Shown one piece after another: positions 15,342 to 19,293 of a stretch of 19,293 bases of DNA (position 1 is the first letter of the stretch; every line of letters begins with the position of its first letter). Source of the DNA: JAAYEL01 sp964344625 (GTDB taxonomy: Bacteria > Bacillota > Clostridia > Tissierellales > Peptoniphilaceae); assembly GCA_964344625.1 (NCBI GenBank), contig CAYFNZ010000021.1, positions 1 to 19,293 on the forward strand. Direction: 5' to 3'. The notes beneath the pieces are model-generated. The model did not search any database and was not told the origin of the DNA. It was given only the letters and a program-made list of their open reading frames with translations. Position numbers and translations under genes: made by a program.

Positions 15342-16527
15342 CTCAAATAGAAATCCTAGAATTAAAAATAGAAAAGAAATTGAATTAGAAAAAAAGCTGG
15401 AAGTGGAAAGACAAAGACAGCAAAAAAGACAGCTGGACAGAGATAGGGACCAGTTAAGAAGAGAGAAAAAGCAAAAGAGCAAGAAAAGAAAAAAGGCTAA
15501 AAAAAGGGTAATTCTTTTAAGACGAATAGCCCTAGTGGTTATATGTCTTGTAGTAATCTTCTTCTTGGCAAGGTTTGTAATTGCTAAGGTTTCAGACTTG
15601 TCTGCAAAGCTTTCAGAAAAGCCAGCTGCAAGTGATAAGGCTGGAAAAGAAGGTGGAGATGAAGAAATCAAGTTCTCCCTAGATGATGAAAAGGACAAAG
15701 AGCCGGTTAAGAAAAGACCTAAGCTTGATCCAAATATCAGCTTTGATGATATGAAAAAAGACCTAGATCAAAGGTTGGATACCTTCTTAAAGGGAGAAAA
15801 AATAGCCAAAGATGCATTTTCCATAGGGTATTTCAACCTACAAACATACCAGGCTTATGGTTTTAATGAGGATAAGACCTACAATATAGGCAGGGCCAAC
15901 AACTTTATGATAGCCATGGATATTTATGATATGGCTGTTGAAAAAAACATAGACCTTGACGAAGAAATTGATATCGGACAAAAAACTGAAGATAAGGACA
16001 AACTTCCAAAAAGATTTACTTTAAGGGAGTTGATAAAGCTTATGGTGACCAAGGACGATGAAGAGGCCAGGGACTTTTTGATAGAATTTATAGAAAAAAA
16101 GTCTTCAAAAAATTGGTATGACGAACTAAGTACTAGGTTTGGCGTTGACCTATCCTACACCAACAAGATGAGCCCTCATGACAGCTTAAAAGTCTTGAGA
16201 AGGCTATTTTCCGAAAGGAGGATGACGGCTGAGGAAAGGATTAAGGCCGAGGAAGAAAAAGACGAGTCTACTACTGTTTATGTCTACCTAGAACTGATTA
16301 ATTTTATGGCAGCTAAGCCATCATCAAGTCCATTAATAAGCAGCTTGGCAAGGACTGGTCAAGCCAGTGATAATTATGGCAAGCAATATGAGGACCAAGC
16401 CTTGATGGGCTTTGTCTTAGGAGAAAAAGAGTATATTTATGTTGTGATGTCATCAAATACCAAGCAAACAAGGCTTTATGATGCCTTAAATATACTTAAC
16501 CAATGGCAAGACTATTATTATAAATAA
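15328..16527 (+). CDS. Membrane-anchored beta-lactamase/PBP-fold protein lacking catalytic motifs
   Basis: A 399-residue protein. Residues 14-60 are a very basic coiled-coil-like cytoplasmic tail (for example KKQKSKKRKKAKKR, 47-60). One membrane helix follows (about 64-86, IALVVICLVVIFFLARFVI), then an acidic linker and an extracellular domain from about 136. The domain aligns by eye with class A beta-lactamase-like serine hydrolases: NIGRANNFMIAMDIYDMA (186-203), the hydrophobic helix that normally starts with SxxK; LIKLMVTKDDEEA (235-247), where SDN is expected; and ARTGQASDN (341-349), where K-TG lies. The nucleophilic Ser and Lys are replaced (RANN, 189-192), SDN is DDE, and KTG is RTG. 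A binding or structural cell-wall role is therefore more likely than hydrolysis. The start overlaps the aldolase gene by 14 bases. Operon membership with murA fits an envelope role. Confidence 0.65.
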   Translation: MRDPNSNRNPRIKNRKEIELEKKLEVERQRQQKRQLDRDRDQLRREKKQKSKKRKKAKKRVILLRRIALVVICLVVIFFLARFVIAKVSDLSAKLSEKPAASDKAGKEGGDEEIKFSLDDEKDKEPVKKRPKLDPNISFDDMKKDLDQRLDTFLKGEKIAKDAFSIGYFNLQTYQAYGFNEDKTYNIGRANNFMIAMDIYDMAVEKNIDLDEEIDIGQKTEDKDKLPKRFTLRELIKLMVTKDDEEARDFLIEFIEKKSSKNWYDELSTRFGVDLSYTNKMSPHDSLKVLRRLFSERRMTAEERIKAEEEKDESTTVYVYLELINFMAAKPSSSPLISSLARTGQASDNYGKQYEDQALMGFVLGEKEYIYVVMSSNTKQTRLYDALNILNQWQDYYYK

Positions 16528-16566
16528 TAAAAAAAAATGATAATTATTAAACTTATTCAAAAAAGC

Positions 16567-16595
16567 TTGACAGTATATAAAAAGCTTGTTAATAT
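16567..16595 (+). promoter_or_regulatory. Sigma-A promoter of the T-box/ABC transporter unit
   Basis: A perfect TTGACA (16567-16572), a 17-bp spacer and TAATAT (16590-16595) place transcription start near 16602, just before the T-box leader. It is embedded between two copies of AAAAGCTTG. Confidence 0.7.
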
Positions 16596-16601
16596 AAATC
16601 T

Positions 16602-16886
16602 AATTAAAAAGAGATTAATAGCTATGAAAAGAAGAGTAGTCCATAGGATGCTTTTACAGAGAGCCCCGCTTGCTGAGAATGGGTGAAGATATGATGGATG
16701 AATAAAGACTTTGAGCTTCATGCAGGATTATTTGATTGCATGACGTGGCTGCACGTTATAGCAGAGGAGTATAAGGATTTAATCTTGTACTTTATGAGTT
16801 ATATGGTGCGAGCCATATATGAATTTGGGTGGTAACACGGAGGCTAAAGGCTCTCGTCCCTTGAGGATGAGGGTCTTATTTTTATT
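16602..16886 (+). promoter_or_regulatory. T-box riboswitch leader, apparent lysine specifier
   Basis: The leader has the T-box hallmarks in order. AGTA (16635-16638) forms the S-turn side of the specifier loop, and AGAGAG (16658-16663) the distal Stem I motif. GTCCAT (from 16639) pairs with ATGGAT just before the specifier strand. That strand reads GAAT-AAA-GAC-TTTGAG (16700-16715), so AAA at 16704-16706 occupies the codon position by analogy with the usual GAA-codon-NCC-TTTGAG pattern. A Stem III hairpin is at 16801-16818 (ATATGG/CCATAT). The T-box antiterminator GGGTGGTAACACGG (16827-16840) has the UGGU bulge, predicting a tRNA with discriminator A, as known for tRNA-Lys in E. coli. Uncharged tRNA-Lys would stabilise antitermination and turn on the importer. 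The element is certain; the exact codon is a reading by eye. Confidence 0.9.
16849..16886 (+). terminator. Intrinsic terminator of the T-box
   Basis: GGCTCTCGTCC (16849-16859) pairs with GGATGAGGGTC (16865-16875) with G-U wobbles, followed by TTATTTTTATTT. It competes with the antiterminator, which shares the CTCGTCCC arm. Confidence 0.85.
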
Positions 16887-16921
16887 TAAATAAACTTTGC
16901 TTTATTTGGAGGAGATAAATA

Positions 16922-18499
16922 ATGAATACGAAAAAGAGACAAATTTTTAGGACGCTAACTTTCTTGCTCGCTTTCATGAGCATGTTTATGGGAAGTGACA
17001 AACTTCTTTTAGCGAAATCACAAGACGATGACAATATTTTTAGGGTTGGTATGGAGGCGGCTTACCCACCATTTAACTGGACACAATCAGATGATTCAAA
17101 TGGGGCAGTCCCAATAGAGGGCTCAAGCGATTTTGCCAACGGCTATGACGTTCAAATGGCCAAAAAAGTTGCCGAAGGCCTAGGAAAAAAACTCCTAGTT
17201 GTAAAAACTGAGTGGGACGGCTTGGTATTTTCTGTAAATTCTGGAAAGATTGATGCCATCATGGCGGGCATGAGCCCGACTGCTGAAAGGGCCAAGGAGA
17301 TAGACTTTTCAGATGCCTACTACAATTCTGACCTTACCCTAGTGGTCAATGCCACTGGTAAGTACAAGGATGCCAAAACTCTTTCAGATTTTAGTGGGGC
17401 CAGGGTAGTTGCTCAACTTAACACCTTCCACGACACAGTAATCGACCAAATTCCTGGTGTAAACCACATGGAGCCTATGGCGGACTTTTCTTCCATGAGG
17501 GTTGCCGTTCAAAGTGGCAAGGCTGATGCCTATGTAGCTGAAAAGCCGGAAGGTCTTACAGCTGAAAAGGCAGGGGCCAACTTAAAGATGATAGTCTTTG
17601 AAGACGGCTTTATGACGTCACCAGAAGACACTTCCATAGCAATAGGCCTAAAAAAGGGAAACCCTGACCTAGAAAAGATGAACCAAATACTTGCAGGCAT
17701 TTCCCAAGAAGAAAGGGAAGCCATCATGGAACACATCCTTTCTATCCAAGAAGGTGGCGAAGAATTAGGCTTCTTAGCCAGCATGAAGGACATCTTCCTA
17801 AAAAACAAGGAAGGCTTTTTAAGAGGTACAGGTGTCACCCTATTAATCTCTTTGGTAGGTACCCTAATCGGTCTTCTAATTGGTATGCTAATAGGTATAG
17901 TAAAGACCACACCTCAAGGCAGCAACGCCATTGGCAATGCCCTTTTATCCATCCTTAAGGGAATCTTAAACATCTACGTTCAAGTCCTAAGGGGAACTCC
18001 GATGATTGTTCAGTCCATGCTTTTATACTTTGGACTTCTACAATTTGCAGGAATAGACCTACAACCCCTTACAGCAGCCTTCATAGTTGTTTCGATAAAC
18101 ACTGGGGCCTATATGGCAGAGGTAGTAAGAGGGGGAATCAACTCCATAGACAAGGGTCAATTTGAGGCCTGTCAAGCCCTAGGCATGGGCCACTTCCAAA
18201 CTATGAGGTATGTAGTCCTTCCTCAAGCATTTAGGAATATCATCCCTTCAGTGGGTAACGAATTTATAGTTAATATCAAGGATACATCAGTACTTAACGT
18301 AATTTCTGTAAGCGAGCTATTCTTTACAACAAAATCAATAGCTGGCGCTAACCTAAAGTACTTTGAAACCTACCTAATCACATCAGCCATCTACCTAATC
18401 TTGACCTTGAGTGTGGCAGGACTTCTACACCTACTTGAAAGAAAACTTAGGGGATCTGATACCTACGAAAAATCAAATGTCTTTAAGAGTGCTAACTAG
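16922..18499 (+). CDS. Amino-acid ABC importer, fused substrate-binding and permease protein
   Basis: A 525-residue fusion. Residues 1-32 are a signal sequence with no lipobox cysteine, as expected when the binding domain is tethered to the permease. Residues 38-275 are a family 3 periplasmic-type amino-acid-binding domain: FRVGMEAAYPPFNW, GYDVQMAKKVAEGLG, then GKIDAIMAGMSPTAERAKEI. Residues about 298-510 are a His/Glu/Gln-type permease with GTGVTLLISLVGTLIGLLIG, QVLRGTPMIVQ (354-364), and the ATPase-contacting loop EACQALGMGHFQTMR then YVVLPQAFRNIIP (415-442). Such fusions are known in Firmicutes, for example GlnP-type importers. GGAGGAG precedes the ATG. The T-box leader with specifier AAA suggests lysine or another cationic amino acid as substrate. 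The ATPase gene follows after 23 bp. The architecture is certain; the substrate is inferred. Confidence 0.9.
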   Translation: MNTKKRQIFRTLTFLLAFMSMFMGSDKLLLAKSQDDDNIFRVGMEAAYPPFNWTQSDDSNGAVPIEGSSDFANGYDVQMAKKVAEGLGKKLLVVKTEWDGLVFSVNSGKIDAIMAGMSPTAERAKEIDFSDAYYNSDLTLVVNATGKYKDAKTLSDFSGARVVAQLNTFHDTVIDQIPGVNHMEPMADFSSMRVAVQSGKADAYVAEKPEGLTAEKAGANLKMIVFEDGFMTSPEDTSIAIGLKKGNPDLEKMNQILAGISQEEREAIMEHILSIQEGGEELGFLASMKDIFLKNKEGFLRGTGVTLLISLVGTLIGLLIGMLIGIVKTTPQGSNAIGNALLSILKGILNIYVQVLRGTPMIVQSMLLYFGLLQFAGIDLQPLTAAFIVVSINTGAYMAEVVRGGINSIDKGQFEACQALGMGHFQTMRYVVLPQAFRNIIPSVGNEFIVNIKDTSVLNVISVSELFFTTKSIAGANLKYFETYLITSAIYLILTLSVAGLLHLLERKLRGSDTYEKSNVFKSAN

Positions 18500-18522
18500 G
18501 TTTAAGAACAAAGGAGACTAAA

Positions 18523-19251
18523 ATGACTAAAGAAATCTTACAAATAAAAAACTTAAAAAAATCCTTTGGCTCCAATTCAGTCTTAAAAGACGTGAGTTTT
18601 GATGTCAAAGAAGGAGAAGTAGTAACTATTATAGGGTCATCTGGCTCAGGTAAGTCAACCCTTCTAAGGTGTCTTAACCTACTAGAAAGTCCAGACTCTG
18701 GCCACATCCTTTTCAAAGACAAGGATGCCCTAGACAAGAATATAAACAAAAATGAATACAGGAAAAATTTGGGCATGGTTTTTCAATCCTTCAACCTATT
18801 TGAGAACCTGAATGTAATTCAAAATTGTACCCTGGCACAAGAAAAAGTCCTACACAGAGACCACAAACAAGCCCTAGAAAAGGCCCAACACTACCTAAAC
18901 CTAGTCGGCATGGCTGAGTACCAAAATGCCCGTCCATCCCAACTATCAGGGGGGCAAAAACAACGTGTAGCCATAGCCAGGGCCTTGGCAATGGAGCCAG
19001 AAATCATCCTTTTTGATGAACCTACCTCAGCCTTGGACCCCGAAATGGTAACAGAAGTACTAAATACCATGACAAACCTAGCCGAAATGGGCTTCACCAT
19101 GGTAGTAGTAACCCACGAAATGGACTTTGCAAGAAAAGTATCCGACAAGGTCATCTTCATGGACCAAGGCGTAATCGCAGCCCAAGGCAGCCCACAAGAA
19201 ATTTTCGAAAACCCAAAAACCGAAAGAATGAGAGAGTTCTTGGGGGTGTAA
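18523..19251 (+). CDS. Amino-acid ABC importer ATP-binding protein
   Basis: A 242-residue ATPase of the polar amino-acid uptake class (GlnQ/HisP-like) that powers the preceding fused permease. Motifs are complete: Walker A GSSGSGKST (38-46), Q-loop Q88 in GMVFQSFNLF, signature LSGGQKQRVAIARAL (141-155), Walker B IILFDEPTSALDP (161-173), and the switch histidine H198 in VVVTHEMDFA. The C-terminus GSPQEIFENPKTERMREFL is typical of amino-acid importers. AAAGGAG sets the start, 23 bp after the permease stop, so the two genes form one T-box-controlled unit. The window ends 42 bases later without a visible terminator, so further genes could follow. Confidence 0.94.
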   Translation: MTKEILQIKNLKKSFGSNSVLKDVSFDVKEGEVVTIIGSSGSGKSTLLRCLNLLESPDSGHILFKDKDALDKNINKNEYRKNLGMVFQSFNLFENLNVIQNCTLAQEKVLHRDHKQALEKAQHYLNLVGMAEYQNARPSQLSGGQKQRVAIARALAMEPEIILFDEPTSALDPEMVTEVLNTMTNLAEMGFTMVVVTHEMDFARKVSDKVIFMDQGVIAAQGSPQEIFENPKTERMREFLGV

Positions 19252-19293
19252 AACAATATGTTCTAAAATATCTGTTGGGAGTGCTAATTCCTA

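Noticed and set aside
15303..15698. Minus-strand Ser/Leu/Phe-rich frame opposite the basic tail of the beta-lactamase-fold protein
   Set aside because: Its composition is the mirror of the Lys/Arg/Glu-rich coding strand; no ribosome binding site or independent evidence.

Overview
The window comes from a low-GC, Gram-positive anaerobe of the Firmicutes type. It has strong AGGAGG-type ribosome binding sites, heavy AGA/AGG use for arginine, a T-box leader, a fused substrate-binding/permease ABC importer, ComFC and a RecD2-type helicase. With butyrate-pathway genes present, a Peptoniphilaceae-like anaerobic coccus such as Anaerococcus or Peptoniphilus is my best guess. That is inference; no marker gene fixes the genus.

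1-5181, acyl-CoA/butyrate metabolism. A CoA-transferase on the minus strand diverges from a plus-strand unit: a thiolase of which only the last codons survive beside a 100-N assembly gap, then 3-hydroxybutyryl-CoA dehydrogenase (hbd) and a tiny, apparently frameshifted membrane peptide ending at a strong hairpin. A decaying membrane-protein gene follows, then an intact acetyl-CoA acetyltransferase (thlA) with its own promoter and terminator. Together they give acetyl-CoA condensation, reduction to 3-hydroxybutyryl-CoA and final CoA transfer to acetate. Crotonase and butyryl-CoA dehydrogenase/Etf are not in the window.

5182-7332, accessory stretch. An uncharacterised PD-(D/E)XK-like nuclease gene is followed within 5 bases by about 350 bp of palindromic repeats with a 64-65 bp period. 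A TetR regulator comes next, with a candidate operator palindrome upstream and two hairpins downstream.

7333-16527, a tight seven-gene run, probably one operon: two tandem mgtE magnesium channels, murA, recD2, comFC, a threonine-aldolase-like PLP enzyme and a membrane-anchored beta-lactamase/PBP-fold protein whose catalytic motifs are replaced. Spacers are 25 bp or less and the last four genes overlap.

16528-19293, a T-box-controlled amino-acid importer. A promoter, a T-box leader with apparent specifier AAA (Lys) and an intrinsic terminator precede a fused binding-protein/permease and its ATPase, so lysine or a related cationic amino acid is the predicted substrate.

The most unusual items are the 64-bp palindromic array beside the orphan nuclease, the Lys-type T-box, and the active-site-dead beta-lactamase-fold protein. 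I see no CRISPR array, tRNA, rRNA or intact mobile element.
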